In this document: piece by piece, positions 38,020-48,100 of the stretch
How positions within the stretch are numbered: position 1 is the first letter of the stretch
How the letters are laid out: the number at the start of each line of letters is the position of its first letter
Source: Polaromonas sp. C04
Lineage (GTDB): Bacteria; Pseudomonadota; Gammaproteobacteria; Burkholderiales; Burkholderiaceae_C
DNA length: 64,000 nucleotides
Direction of reading: 5' to 3'
Assembly: GCF_002002705.1 (NCBI RefSeq)
Contig: NZ_MUNS01000040.1
Location: 1 to 64,000 of the forward strand
Program-made: the position numbers and the translations under genes
Notes under the pieces: model-generated
What the model was told of the DNA's origin: nothing
Database searches by the model: none
Seen by the model: the letters and a program-made list of their open reading frames with translations, nothing else

Positions 38020-39664
38020 GTCGCCCCTGCAAAACCTCTGAAGCCTGCATAAACAAAGGCGCTGCGGGTAACTTCGGTGTCGCGAATCCCTCGGGTCTTA
38101 AATAATAGAGGCTCAGAAACTGTGAGTTTTCAACACATTTGTGAACCATCATGACCGATGATTTCTTCCGTGCTCGTTTGGATGCGATGATTGTTCCCAA
38201 GTATGCACTGGCCGTCTTGGCGCTTCGCCTGCCTTGGCGGCAAATCGAGCAGGGCATTGCGCCATGCTCTGCGCGCAAGGCCCGCCCAGAGCAGTTGCAG
38301 ATGGACGAGGACTTGTTCGGGGCCACTGCGCAATGGGCCGGTGGCGGCGTGAGCAACGCCGGGCGCTCTCGGCTGCCCTTGCGCTTGATGATTGCGCTGA
38401 CGCTGCTCAAGAACAGCTTTGACCTCAGCGACGAAGAGCTCGTGCAGCGCTTTGCCGAGAACGTGTACTACCAGTACTTCGCGGGCTACGAATACTTTGA
38501 TCCCACAGTGCCGTGCGACACCACGCAGATGGGGCGTTTTAGGAGCGCGCTGGGGGAGACGGGGCTGGAAGAGCTGCTCCAGGCCACCCTGCAGACTGCG
38601 CTGGACATAGGCGCGGTGCGCAAGAGCGAGTTTGAGCGGGTCATTGTCGACACCACGGTGCAGGAGAAGGCCATCGCCCACCCGGTGGACAGCCGCTTGC
38701 TGGAGATTGCCCGGCGCAAGGTGGTGGTGGCGGCCAAACGTTGCGGCATCGTGCTCAAACAGACTTTTGCCGCTGAAGGCAAGACCTTGCAACGCCAGGC
38801 GGGCGGTTACGCCCATGCCAAACAGTTCAAGCGCCTCAAACGCGTGGTCAAACGACCGCGCACCATTCTTGGCATCCTCGTGCGCGAAGCCAGACGCAAG
38901 ATGGCGAGCACGGCCGACAACGCCCTGGCACTGAATTCACTGAACACCTGGCTGGAACGGGCCGAGCGCGTTCGCAACCAACAGCGCCATGACAAAAACA
39001 AACTCTACGCGCTGCACGCACCAGAGGTGGAGTACATCGGCAAAGGGAAAGCCCGCAAGCCCTACGAGTTCGGCGTCAAGGTGAGCGTTGCCATCACTCA
39101 CAAGCAAGGGCTGATCGTAGGAGCCAGGAGCTTTCCCGGCAATCCATGGGACGGTCACACGCTGGCCGAACAGATCGAGCAGAGCACCATCTTGCTCGAA
39201 GACATCGGCGTCAAACCCAGGCAGGTCGTTGTTGATTTGGGTTACCGTGGTAAAGAGGTGGACGCGGCCAACCCGGGGGTTGACATCATTCATCGGGGGC
39301 GCTCCAAAACCATGAGCAAGCATGAGCGCAAATTGCTCAAGCGCCGCCAGGCCGTGGAGCCCGCGATCGGGCACCTCAAGGCCGATCACCGCATGAACCG
39401 CTGCTGGCTCAAGGGCAGCATGGGCGATGCGCTGCATGCACTCAGCTGTGCGCTGGGCTACAACCTGCGCTGGCTGATACGGGCCTTAGTGCGCCTGAGC
39501 CTTACAGGCTTTTTGTTGGCCCTACTTTTGACGCGCTGGACCGCCTCGTTGGCCACGCGGTATGTCCTCCATGAGCCGCAAACTGCTCACGCGAACATGA
39601 TGCAGGCTTGATGCAGCCTGGCCATTGGCTGAATTGAGTGAAAAATGAATTTTGCAGGGCCGAC
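38020..39664 (+). mobile_element. IS5/IS1182-type insertion sequence, complete
   Basis: About 1.65 kb bounded by imperfect inverted repeats: GTCGCCCCTGCAAAACC at 38020-38036 and, on the other strand, GTCGGCCCTGCAAAATTC read inward from 39664. It holds one intact transposase gene. I could not find a clear target-site duplication outside these ends, so the exact outer boundaries may differ by a few bases. It is inserted between a glycosyltransferase and a methyltransferase gene without breaking either. Confidence 0.75.
38151..39611 (+). CDS. IS5/IS1182 family transposase
   Basis: Protein of 486 aa: an N-terminal DUF772-type region (LPLRLMIALTLLKNSFDLSDEELVQRF, YYQYFAGYEYFDP) and a DDE transposase core (FERVIVDTTVQEKAI with the first Asp, VVVDLGYRGKEVD with the second, RRQAVEPAIGHLKADHRMNR with the Glu in the YREK-like position). 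It looks full length and uninterrupted, so the element may be active. Assignment between the IS5 and IS1182 groups is not certain. Confidence 0.88.
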   Translation: MTDDFFRARLDAMIVPKYALAVLALRLPWRQIEQGIAPCSARKARPEQLQMDEDLFGATAQWAGGGVSNAGRSRLPLRLMIALTLLKNSFDLSDEELVQRFAENVYYQYFAGYEYFDPTVPCDTTQMGRFRSALGETGLEELLQATLQTALDIGAVRKSEFERVIVDTTVQEKAIAHPVDSRLLEIARRKVVVAAKRCGIVLKQTFAAEGKTLQRQAGGYAHAKQFKRLKRVVKRPRTILGILVREARRKMASTADNALALNSLNTWLERAERVRNQQRHDKNKLYALHAPEVEYIGKGKARKPYEFGVKVSVAITHKQGLIVGARSFPGNPWDGHTLAEQIEQSTILLEDIGVKPRQVVVDLGYRGKEVDAANPGVDIIHRGRSKTMSKHERKLLKRRQAVEPAIGHLKADHRMNRCWLKGSMGDALHALSCALGYNLRWLIRALVRLSLTGFLLALLLTRWTASLATRYVLHEPQTAHANMMQA

Positions 39665-39753
39665 GTAGTAGAGCCAGCGCATAAAAGGATGGTTCGAGTT
39701 TGAGAATCATTGGACCGAAGAGCACATCCTTTGAACAAGAGAGACGGTAACAA

Positions 39754-40389
39754 ATGAGCATTCACTACCCCCACAACTTCCGTAGCGAAATGCACCCATT
39801 TATTCCAATGGCTGCTGAACGCGTACTGGACATCGGCTGCAATACCGGCGCCTTCGGAGAAGGGCTGAAGACCCGAGGCAAGGTGGAAGTCTGGGGCGTT
39901 GAGCCCAACGAAGATGCAGCAACAAAGGCAGCAATCGTGCTTGACCATGTGATCACTGACACATTCAGCGCAACGACAGCGGTGCCCGACGACTATTTCG
40001 ATGTGATTGTGTTCAATGACGTCCTTGAACACCTGGTGGATCCGTGGGAAGCGTTGCGAACAGCTCGGCCAAAGCTAAGAACCGGAGGCTGCGTCGTGGC
40101 ATCGATCCCGAATTTGCTGCATCAAGAGAATCTATTGCACTTGCTGCGAGATCGTGATTTCCGATATGAGGATCGTGGCATTCGTGACCGAACACATCTT
40201 CGTTTTTTTACGCGCAAGAGCCTGCATCGGCTTTTCGAAGACAGCGGTTTCTCGGTCCAGAATATCGTGGGGATCAATGAGAACTGGTGGTCGCCATCAT
40301 TGGTGCGCAGGCTGACATATATCCTGTTCGACCGCCAGTTGAAAGACACCAAGTACATCCAATTTGCAGTCGTGGCCTTGCCCCTGTAG
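39754..40389 (+). CDS. Class I SAM-dependent methyltransferase
   Basis: Protein of 211 aa with the SAM-binding motif RVLDIGCNTGAFGEGL, acidic EVWGVEPNEDAA, and FDVIVFNDVLEHLVDP (motif with the EHL typical of glycan/lipid methyltransferases). RTHLRFFTRKSLHRLFEDSG is the usual late signature. It probably methylates a sugar of the polysaccharide. It now lies 90 bp after the IS right end. Confidence 0.9.
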   Translation: MSIHYPHNFRSEMHPFIPMAAERVLDIGCNTGAFGEGLKTRGKVEVWGVEPNEDAATKAAIVLDHVITDTFSATTAVPDDYFDVIVFNDVLEHLVDPWEALRTARPKLRTGGCVVASIPNLLHQENLLHLLRDRDFRYEDRGIRDRTHLRFFTRKSLHRLFEDSGFSVQNIVGINENWWSPSLVRRLTYILFDRQLKDTKYIQFAVVALPL

Positions 40390-40514
40390 GACTTCAAGTC
40401 AGGAGCAATATGAAAGACTCCACACCGTGTGCCGCACGTTGAAGCGATGTCGTTCAATTGGCCGTACAGGCAATTGCAATGCGCTTTGTGGCTGAGGCAG
40501 AGCAGACAGTCGGA

Positions 40515-42461
40515 TTAGCTTCGACCGGGAATCGGGGCACGAATAGCCCGGATATTTTCGAACACGCGTTGACAGGCTCGGGGGTCTCGATTCGGCATGG
40601 CCCGCTCCATCCGCTCCAAATACTCACGGGTTGGTTTGATACCGTTAGAAAAGAAGCTTTGGATGTGACCAACCAATTCATTTTCGTCTAACGCAATCGG
40701 GCCAAAGCCGTCGCGGTCGTAGTCAAAATAACCAGGTCGCCAGTTGTGATCGCCGCCGTAGAAATGCTTGCGATCAAACTGGTAGTAAAAAACCATTCGC
40801 CGCAGGAACGCCATCTCAAATGCCACAGACGTGTAGTCGGTTATGAGGGCCACGCTCCGGCACAACAGTGGCATGAAACTGGTGTCTGCCTTGGTAAGAA
40901 TTTTTACGTGAGCAGGCGGTTCAAACGCCTCTATGTAAGAAGCAACGTTAGGATGCGCCATAAACATGAGATTCATGCCGTTCTGTTGGGCCAAGTTCCG
41001 CAAATCTCGGTTGTGCAATAGTGCACGCCAGTGCTTCGCGTAGTCCGATGAGGCGAAAGCGGCCATCCGATCTTTGACAGATCCGGATATGGCCCTGTCA
41101 TCAACCAGACCGGCTCTCCACGTCGGCATGATCAACAGCACGTTAACCCCAGAGATTGGCGTTTGTGCAGTCAGCTCTAACAGTCGGTCACGACGTGGCA
41201 GCCCAAGATACCGTGCTTCTCGCTCAGTGTAGTTGTACGGCGTATCGTTACCCACAATTGATTCGTGTTCGGCTGGACTTGTAGTGACGAACAAGTCGAA
41301 CGCTCGACTACCAAGCCAATGGGAAACGTCATCTTTGGATATACCGTGCGGAACAAAGGTAAAACGCCATTTCATCAGATCGCCGTACCAGGCACGCTCC
41401 AATCTGCCAAATTCATAGTCCACATGCGAAGAGATGACGTGCTCACAGTTCAGAATCAGCAATTTACGCTTCAGTCCCGGTGGCACGAGCCGAAATCCCT
41501 CTGCCGCCAAGCGATTCCAGTCTGACGACGAGCGATTGAGCATGAACCAGGCATTGATCTCGGGGTGATGCTTCTTTACCCAACGGTACAGGTGCTCAGC
41601 GTTGTCGTCGGCGTCTTCGTCGCGGTCAGCGAACACCCAGGCCTTGGCGAACTTGCGCTGCACGATTGGCAGTCGCGCCAGCCCGCGCAGAAGGCGCACC
41701 TTCCAGCCTGCCCAGCCGCGCGGCAGTGCTTGCCGGCCGCCCTTACCCGGCGGATAAGCGGCTCGGGCGGCTGGTAGCGGTTCATCGGCCGTCAGCCCCA
41801 TGGGCTCCCGTCCACTGCCCACGGCAAAGGGCTGCGGACCCACCGCCAGAGGCACCAACGCACCATCCAGCAACACCTTGAGCGTCCTGGCACTGGCTAC
41901 CGGAAGCCACGCGATGCGCTGGCGCAGCAGCATGCGGTGGTAGTAGCGGCAGGCGCGGTACTTGGCGTAGGCTGGAGCAACAGCGACTTCGTCGATCATG
42001 AAGGTCTCGGCCGGTGGGCCACCATGCACGTAATAGCTCAAGCGGACCAGACCCTGGTCGTGGTCATAGGCATCCAGGGTCGCGCTTGAATGCAGCACCG
42101 GGTCTTGGTAGGACAGCAGTGCGTGCCGCACTTCGGGGCTGGCCTGCTGCGGGTCGAGCGCCTCCAGCGTCTCGGCGTCAATGTGTCGCATGATCTGGCG
42201 TATCCGGTCATGGAAAGCGGGTGCCTGAGCGGGAGTTAGCGCAACGGTGGGGGCGCGCTCGCGCAGATCGACGGTGAAATACCAGTGCAATTGCTGCAGC
42301 AGCGCCAATTGCAGACTGTACGGCGCCCGCCCAAGCAGTTGCACTGCCTCTTCAAGCGGGGCGATGAAGTCTCGCTGCAGCGTACCGTCATAGGTAGCGG
42401 GGTCGCGCCAAAAATCCGGCGAAGGTTCGGTCGTTACACCAGCAGCGGGAGAAGTGGGCAT
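40515..42461 (-). CDS. CDP-glycerol glycerophosphotransferase family protein (TagB/TagF-like)
   Basis: Protein of 648 aa. The C-terminal 400 residues have the Glyphos_transf GT-B domain: KAWVFADRDEDADDNAEHLY, FVPHGISKDDVSHWLG, VLLIMPTWRAGLVDD, LMFMAHPNVASYIEAF and SVALITDYTSVAFEMAFL. The N-terminal 230 residues are not recognised. The family adds glycerol-phosphate units, or related polyol phosphates, to lipid-linked glycans, the chemistry used in teichoic acids. In a Gram-negative EPS locus it suggests a glycerol-phosphate-decorated polysaccharide. It lies 17 bp downstream of the flippase gene. Confidence 0.88.
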   Translation of the reverse strand: MPTSPAAGVTTEPSPDFWRDPATYDGTLQRDFIAPLEEAVQLLGRAPYSLQLALLQQLHWYFTVDLRERAPTVALTPAQAPAFHDRIRQIMRHIDAETLEALDPQQASPEVRHALLSYQDPVLHSSATLDAYDHDQGLVRLSYYVHGGPPAETFMIDEVAVAPAYAKYRACRYYHRMLLRQRIAWLPVASARTLKVLLDGALVPLAVGPQPFAVGSGREPMGLTADEPLPAARAAYPPGKGGRQALPRGWAGWKVRLLRGLARLPIVQRKFAKAWVFADRDEDADDNAEHLYRWVKKHHPEINAWFMLNRSSSDWNRLAAEGFRLVPPGLKRKLLILNCEHVISSHVDYEFGRLERAWYGDLMKWRFTFVPHGISKDDVSHWLGSRAFDLFVTTSPAEHESIVGNDTPYNYTEREARYLGLPRRDRLLELTAQTPISGVNVLLIMPTWRAGLVDDRAISGSVKDRMAAFASSDYAKHWRALLHNRDLRNLAQQNGMNLMFMAHPNVASYIEAFEPPAHVKILTKADTSFMPLLCRSVALITDYTSVAFEMAFLRRMVFYYQFDRKHFYGGDHNWRPGYFDYDRDGFGPIALDENELVGHIQSFFSNGIKPTREYLERMERAMPNRDPRACQRVFENIRAIRAPIPGRS

Positions 42462-42478
42462 CTTTGTTATTGACTCGG

Positions 42479-43969
42479 TCAGGAGGGCTTCAACAGCGTG
42501 ACCGCGGCCTGCCTGAAGTCATTCAGGTAGTCACGCGAGAGCAAATGCAGGGTTATCAAATAAATGATACCGCCAACGAAAACATGCAACAGCAGTAACA
42601 CACTGGCATGGGTGCTCCAGCCTACGCTGATTTCGCGCAAGCCGGCCGTGGCCAACCACATCACCGCCGCCGCCAGAGTCGGCGGACCAAGTACCTGCGC
42701 CATGTGCCGGGTACTCAGCCCAATCAGCGCAAACGCCACGCGAAAGCTCACAAGCGAGTATAGGGAAATGACCGCCACCGTCACCGCCACGGCCTCAATA
42801 CCATGCGGCATGGCCAGCATCACACCTACCACCAGCAATACCGTACCAATCACGTTGTAGCGCAGCGACAGGCTCACCCGGTCGTTCGCGTTGAATAGTG
42901 GCGATGCGATGGCGGTGGCCGCGCGAATGGCTGCACTCAGACCAAACATGGACATCACGGGAATCATTGGCCGCCACTGCTCGCCATACAGGACCAGGAC
43001 CAGGTCCCTCGCATTGGCCGACACGCCAAAACCAATCGGAATGACCACCGCCGCAAGCAATCGGCCAACCCGCATCACGAGTTGCTGAAAGCGCTCACGC
43101 TCCGTCTGCAGTGCCGAGAATGCAGGAAACAGCACACTTTGAATAGGCATCGCGATGCGTGCGCGAATTTCGTCCGTCAGCGCACGCGCATTCTGGTAGT
43201 AACCCAACGAGGTCGCACCCAAATAGCGGCCAATCAGCAACAGGTCAAGGTTCATGCTGACGTAATAGGCCATGGTGCCGCCGAAGTAGCTGCTACTGGT
43301 ACGCCAGGTCGATGTGAGCAGCGGCAAGTGAAAGCGCAGGCGCGGGCGAAAAGGCACGCAGACAAAGTTCAGCACGACAGCAATCAGCGAGCCGACCAGG
43401 CTGCCCACCACCAGGCTCCAGACGCCCATGCCCGAGTAAGCAAACGCCAGCACGGCCACGGTGCGGATGGCCACCGTACCGATCTGAATCCAGAATTCCG
43501 TGCGAAAGCGAAGAGTGCGTGACAGCACGACCCAGGGAACGGCATCGAGACTGTTTATGACGAAAGTCAAACACAGCACACGCAAAAGAGGTGCTACCAG
43601 TGGGTCCGCGAATAACCAGCTTGCAAAAAACGACAGTCCAAACACCACGGCAGCAAGCAAAGTCCCAATGGCCAGCGTCGCCCAGAACACCGTGTCGAGT
43701 TGCAGCCGGTTGATCATGCGCCGTTGAATAAGCACGTTGGTGAAACCAAAGGTGCCAAAGATTGCCGCAAACTCGGTAACCACGGTGGCCATCGCGAGAT
43801 AGCCGAAATCTGCCGGGGTCAACAGTCGCGCCAGAACTGCCGTTGATCCAATGGATATGGCAACGCGCAGCGCAATGCCCAGAATCTTGAAGCCGGCGCC
43901 GGTAGCAACCCTGCGGTTAAGATCATCCGAACTCAAAACGAACGAGTCACGAACCCAATTTTTTTTCAT
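42479..43969 (-). CDS. Polysaccharide flippase, Wzx/WzxC family
   Basis: About 496 aa with some 12-14 membrane helices. The N-terminal LARLLTPADFGYLAMATVVTE and MNLDLLLIGRYLGATSLGYY are typical of WzxC/MATE-like polysaccharide exporters. It flips undecaprenyl-linked repeat units across the inner membrane for polymerisation by the Wzy-like proteins of this locus. Start at 43969 (MKKNWVRDSF) chosen because it leaves the usual N-terminal tail; an in-frame start at 44065 adds 32 residues without helix character. Confidence 0.9.
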   Translation of the reverse strand: MKKNWVRDSFVLSSDDLNRRVATGAGFKILGIALRVAISIGSTAVLARLLTPADFGYLAMATVVTEFAAIFGTFGFTNVLIQRRMINRLQLDTVFWATLAIGTLLAAVVFGLSFFASWLFADPLVAPLLRVLCLTFVINSLDAVPWVVLSRTLRFRTEFWIQIGTVAIRTVAVLAFAYSGMGVWSLVVGSLVGSLIAVVLNFVCVPFRPRLRFHLPLLTSTWRTSSSYFGGTMAYYVSMNLDLLLIGRYLGATSLGYYQNARALTDEIRARIAMPIQSVLFPAFSALQTERERFQQLVMRVGRLLAAVVIPIGFGVSANARDLVLVLYGEQWRPMIPVMSMFGLSAAIRAATAIASPLFNANDRVSLSLRYNVIGTVLLVVGVMLAMPHGIEAVAVTVAVISLYSLVSFRVAFALIGLSTRHMAQVLGPPTLAAAVMWLATAGLREISVGWSTHASVLLLLHVFVGGIIYLITLHLLSRDYLNDFRQAAVTLLKPS

Positions 43970-44190
43970 CGATGGCGCCCGGCCAATCCAGTGATTCGAA
44001 GGAAGGGAAACGACGGCAATGATACGTGGCGGCCGCAATTGGGGGTCGGCCTGTCGGGCGCTCAACCGCGGAGCGCAGGATTCGTCCGATACGGTCAGGG
44101 CTAACTTAGCCCCAAACGAATGACACCATAATGGTTTTCCCCGTCGAAACGATGCGTTCCATCAGAGACTTCAGCGAGCTCAGTCACGAC

Positions 44191-44931
44191 CTACTTTGCG
44201 ATATTGGGCGGATTTGAGATATCTGGCTCTTTCCATTGGTTAACACTCTTCAACTTGTCAGTCAGCGCCGTTCCATTGAACCCCAATTGCAAGGCCTTGT
44301 GCGCCTGTACTCGTGCCTTGTCATACTGCTTTAGATCAAAATATTCGAGCCCAATATTGTAATGAGAAAACCCATTGTCTTTGGCATAAAAATCTGCCTC
44401 TTGCAGCTCTTTTAATGCCGCATTCGTTTTATTGGTTTTGGCAAGGTACTGCGCATACACAATACGCACAAGGGTGTCGTCTGGCGCAAATTGAATAGCC
44501 CTGATGAAATAGCACTCAACAGAATAATGCATATCCGGGATTTCTGGGGTTTTCAGCCTTTCTGCCAGCCGAGCCATCGACATTAGAGCACGCAGATGAT
44601 TGGGGGATGTGCGCAACGTATAACCCAAGTCGCCACCAATCGAACTCGTATTGCCCTTGATAAGGGCTTCCACCTCCGGCGTAAAGTGAAACTGATCAAC
44701 AATTGCCAGCTTGTCGCGTTGCGTTCGATAGTCATAAGGGCCGTAGTGGTTTGCCAACTGGCCACAACCACCAATTGGATTCACTTGTGAATGCGCCGGC
44801 GCTGCCCTCATCATGCCGACAAAGAGCACTAACACCAGCACGAGAATGCGTTCCCGTTCAACAGCAAAAAGGTTGGGCCGGATCTGCGCAGCGCCCTTCG
44901 GTCGACCATCAATAACAACGCGTTTGACCAT
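44191..44931 (-). CDS. Exported YGPxxYR-type TPR-like protein, intact paralogue
   Basis: Protein of 246 aa, not in a characterised family that I know. An N-terminal hydrophobic segment ends in APAHSQ. The mature start is IGGCGQLANHYGPYDYR, then DQFHFTPEVEALI, GGDLGYTLRTSPNHLRALMS and HYSVECYFIRAIQFAPDDT. The C-terminal part is TPR-like (FSHYNIGLEYFDLKQYDKA, QAHKALQLGFNG). It occurs twice in this locus; the other copy at 35137 is frameshifted. Position next to the ligase/beta-helix gene suggests a periplasmic role in polysaccharide assembly. The start may be internal (Met-Met at about residues 40-41). Confidence 0.75.
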   Translation of the reverse strand: MVKRVVIDGRPKGAAQIRPNLFAVERERILVLVLVLFVGMMRAAPAHSQVNPIGGCGQLANHYGPYDYRTQRDKLAIVDQFHFTPEVEALIKGNTSSIGGDLGYTLRTSPNHLRALMSMARLAERLKTPEIPDMHYSVECYFIRAIQFAPDDTLVRIVYAQYLAKTNKTNAALKELQEADFYAKDNGFSHYNIGLEYFDLKQYDKARVQAHKALQLGFNGTALTDKLKSVNQWKEPDISNPPNIAK

Positions 44932-45112
44932 GGGCAGATTCTAGTCGGCTAACTGCGTTTCGTCAGTACTTTGAACTACCTGGGCCCTGGCAGAGCTGGA
45001 ACACTGTGCGGGTAGCCCAAGCGTCACTTGACGCAGTTTTCAACGCGGACGCGTGGTACAAAGTGTGCTGCCCGCCGCACTGGCGCCGTCAGGAAGACAC
45101 CCACAGGACTCT

Positions 45113-48100
45113 ATGGCAGAGCATGTCCACCACCATCCGCGCACAGATCGACGCGACGCCACGCGCCTGACGTTGCTGCCCGTCGTGCTGGCCCTGATTT
45201 CGGGGGCCACCGGCCTGACGCTGGCCCTGCACTACCCGCTGGCCCCTGCCGTGATGACCGCCTTGGTGCTGGCAGGCTGGGGCGCCTTTTTTGCCTGGCC
45301 GCAGCTGTGGTTGCTGCTGGTGCCGGCGCTGCTGCCCTTGATTGGCCTGGCGCCCTGGACGGGCTGGATCACCTTTGAAGAGCTGGATATCCTGATTCTG
45401 GCGGTGGCGGCCGGTGGTTATGCGCGCTTGGCTTGGCCCGCATCGGCGAACAAGGCGGTCGATGGCGGCGCGCGGGACGCTGCGGCGGGCATGGCGGGCG
45501 TGTCGGTGCTGGCCTGGCTGCTGGCTTTGCTGTTTGCGCTGTCCACCCTGGTTGCTGTGGGCCGGGGCTTTGCGGACGCGGGCGGATTCAGCTTTGGCTG
45601 GTTCCAGGGTTATCTGGAGCCGATGAACAGTGTGCGGCTGGGCAAGAGTATTTTGCTGGCGCTGCTGGTGCTTCCACTGTGGCAAAGCGCCGTCAGGGAA
45701 CAGCCAGAACGCACGCAGCGCCTGCTGGCGTGGGGCCTGATGCTGGGGCTGGCTGGCGCATCGTTGGCCACTGTTTGGGAGCGGACGGCATTTACCGGGC
45801 TGCTCAATTTTTCTTCGGACTACCGCACCACCGGCCTGTTTTGGGAGATGCATGTGGGCGGTGCCGCGCTCGATGGCTTTTTGGCCCTGACCGTGCCCTT
45901 TGCACTGCGCGAGCTGATGCTGGCCCGTACGCCGACCCGCTGGGGTCTGGCGGCCGCCGTGCTGGCGCTGGGCGCCTATGCCTGCCTAACGACGTTTTCG
46001 CGCGGCGTTTACCTGGCGGTGCCCATCGGCCTAACGGTGTTTTTGGGCTTGCACGCGCGGCAGATCAAGCTGCTCGCCCCGGCGCCGGGCTCGGGAGCCA
46101 TGCCCACGAGTCAGTCGGACAACGGCATGCATCTGGGTACAACGCTATGGCTCATGGTCGGGTTTGGCGTCGGTGCGGCCTGGATGTTCCAGACCAGCGG
46201 CTACCGGGGCATGGCGGCGCTGCTGGGCACGGTGGCACTGATGCTGCCGTTGGCGCAGGTATTGCGCCGCTTCAAAGCCAACCAGTGGCTGGCAGGCATG
46301 GCGCTGGGACTGGTGCTGATGCTGCTGGCGGGCGCGATAGGCTGGCTGCTGCCCAAGGGCGCCTATGTGGCGTGGGGGCTGGCGGCAGGCTTGACGGTGG
46401 TCATGCTGTGGCTTGGCCGGCACGCAACCCCTGCGGCTGTAATGGCTGGCCCCATGGCTTTTGGCGGATTTTTGGCGACTGTGGCGGCTGGCGCACTGGT
46501 GGCAAACCACTGGGGTGAAACGGCAGGGCTGCGGCATGCCGCACCCGCCTTGCTGGCCATGTTGACGGTGAGTGTGGTGGCGGGTGTGCGCCGCAAACCC
46601 TTGTGGCCGCAGGCGTTGCGCTGGCAGGCCACCACGGCATGCACCTTGGCTCTGGTAGCGGCGGTAGTTGGCGTGATGGACGGCGGCGCGTACATGAGCG
46701 ACCGGTTTTCCACCGGCGAGGGAGACCTTAACGTCAGGCTCGCGCATTGGCGACTGGGCCGCGACATGTTGCGCACGCCGGCCGACTGGTGGCTGGGCAA
46801 GGGCATGGGGCGCTTTCCAGCCAATTATTTTTTGCTGGGCGACCCGGAGCAGCACCCCGGCGACTACCGGCTCAAACGCGAAGATGGCAGCACCTTCCTC
46901 ACGCTCACCGGGGGGTTGCACGTGCTGGGTTGGGGTGAAATGTTTCGGGTCTCGCAGCGGGTGGAGCCGCCCGGCAGCTCGGCCCTGGTGACGGCACGGG
47001 TGCGGGCCGATAAGGACGTGCAACTGCATTTTGAAGTGTGCGAAAAGCATCTGCTCTACAACGCGGGCTGCATCCTGGCGGAGCCCTCCGTCAAGGGCAT
47101 GCCGGGCGTGTGGCAGGACCTGCGCGTGCCCTTGAAGGGCGGCGCGGTCACTCGCGGCGACTGGTATGCGCCCCGGCTACTGGCGTTTTCCATGGCGATG
47201 GCAACACAGGGGGGCGTAGCCAACCTGGCCGATCTGGCCTTGACCAGCGCCGACGGGCGCGAGCTGCTCACCAATGGTGACTTCTCGGCCGGCATGGCGC
47301 ACTGGTTCTTCTCGAGCGACCGCTACCACATGCCCTGGCACATCAAGAGCCTGTACATGGACGTGCTGTTCGATCAGGGCCTGGTCGGGCTCGCGCTGTG
47401 GAGCCTGCTGCTGGCGGGCGCCTTGTGGCGCACGAGCCTGGGCGGCGCGCGCCGGCAGCCGCTGGCGCCGGCGCTGGCCGCCAGCCTGAGCGGTTTTGCC
47501 GTGGTCGGACTGTTTGACAGTCTGGTCGATGTGCCGCGCGTGGCCTGGCTCTTTTACCTGCTGGTGCTGGTGGCCTGGACGCTGCCGCGCCAGCCGCAGG
47601 CACACGTGCAGGCGCGGCCGCGGCGCCCCGGTGCTGTCGCGGGCCTGACTGCGATCGCGCTGTTCTGCCTGGTAATTGCACTGCCCGGCAGCGCGCGGGC
47701 CGGCGCGGCGGAGCCTGCTCCGCAGGTCATCCACGTCGGTGCCAGTGAAACTATAAAAACAATAGCCGATGCCGCACGGCTGGCAAGGGCTGGGGCCACT
47801 ATTGATGTAGATTCCGGCACCTACGCGGGGGATGTGGCCGTGTGGACGCAGGACAACCTCACGCTGCGCGCCGTGGGTGGGCGCGTGCGCCTGCTGGCCC
47901 GTGGCGCCGCGGCCGAAGGCAAGGGCATCTGGGTGGTGCGCGCGCACGGCATGCGTGTGGACGGCTTTGATTTCGAGGGTGCGGCGGTGCCCGACCACAA
48001 TGGCGCAGGCATCCGGCTGGAAAGCGGCTCGCTGCAGGTGCGCAACTGCCGCTTCATGTACAACGAAATGGGGCTGCTCACCAACAACGACCCCGCCACG

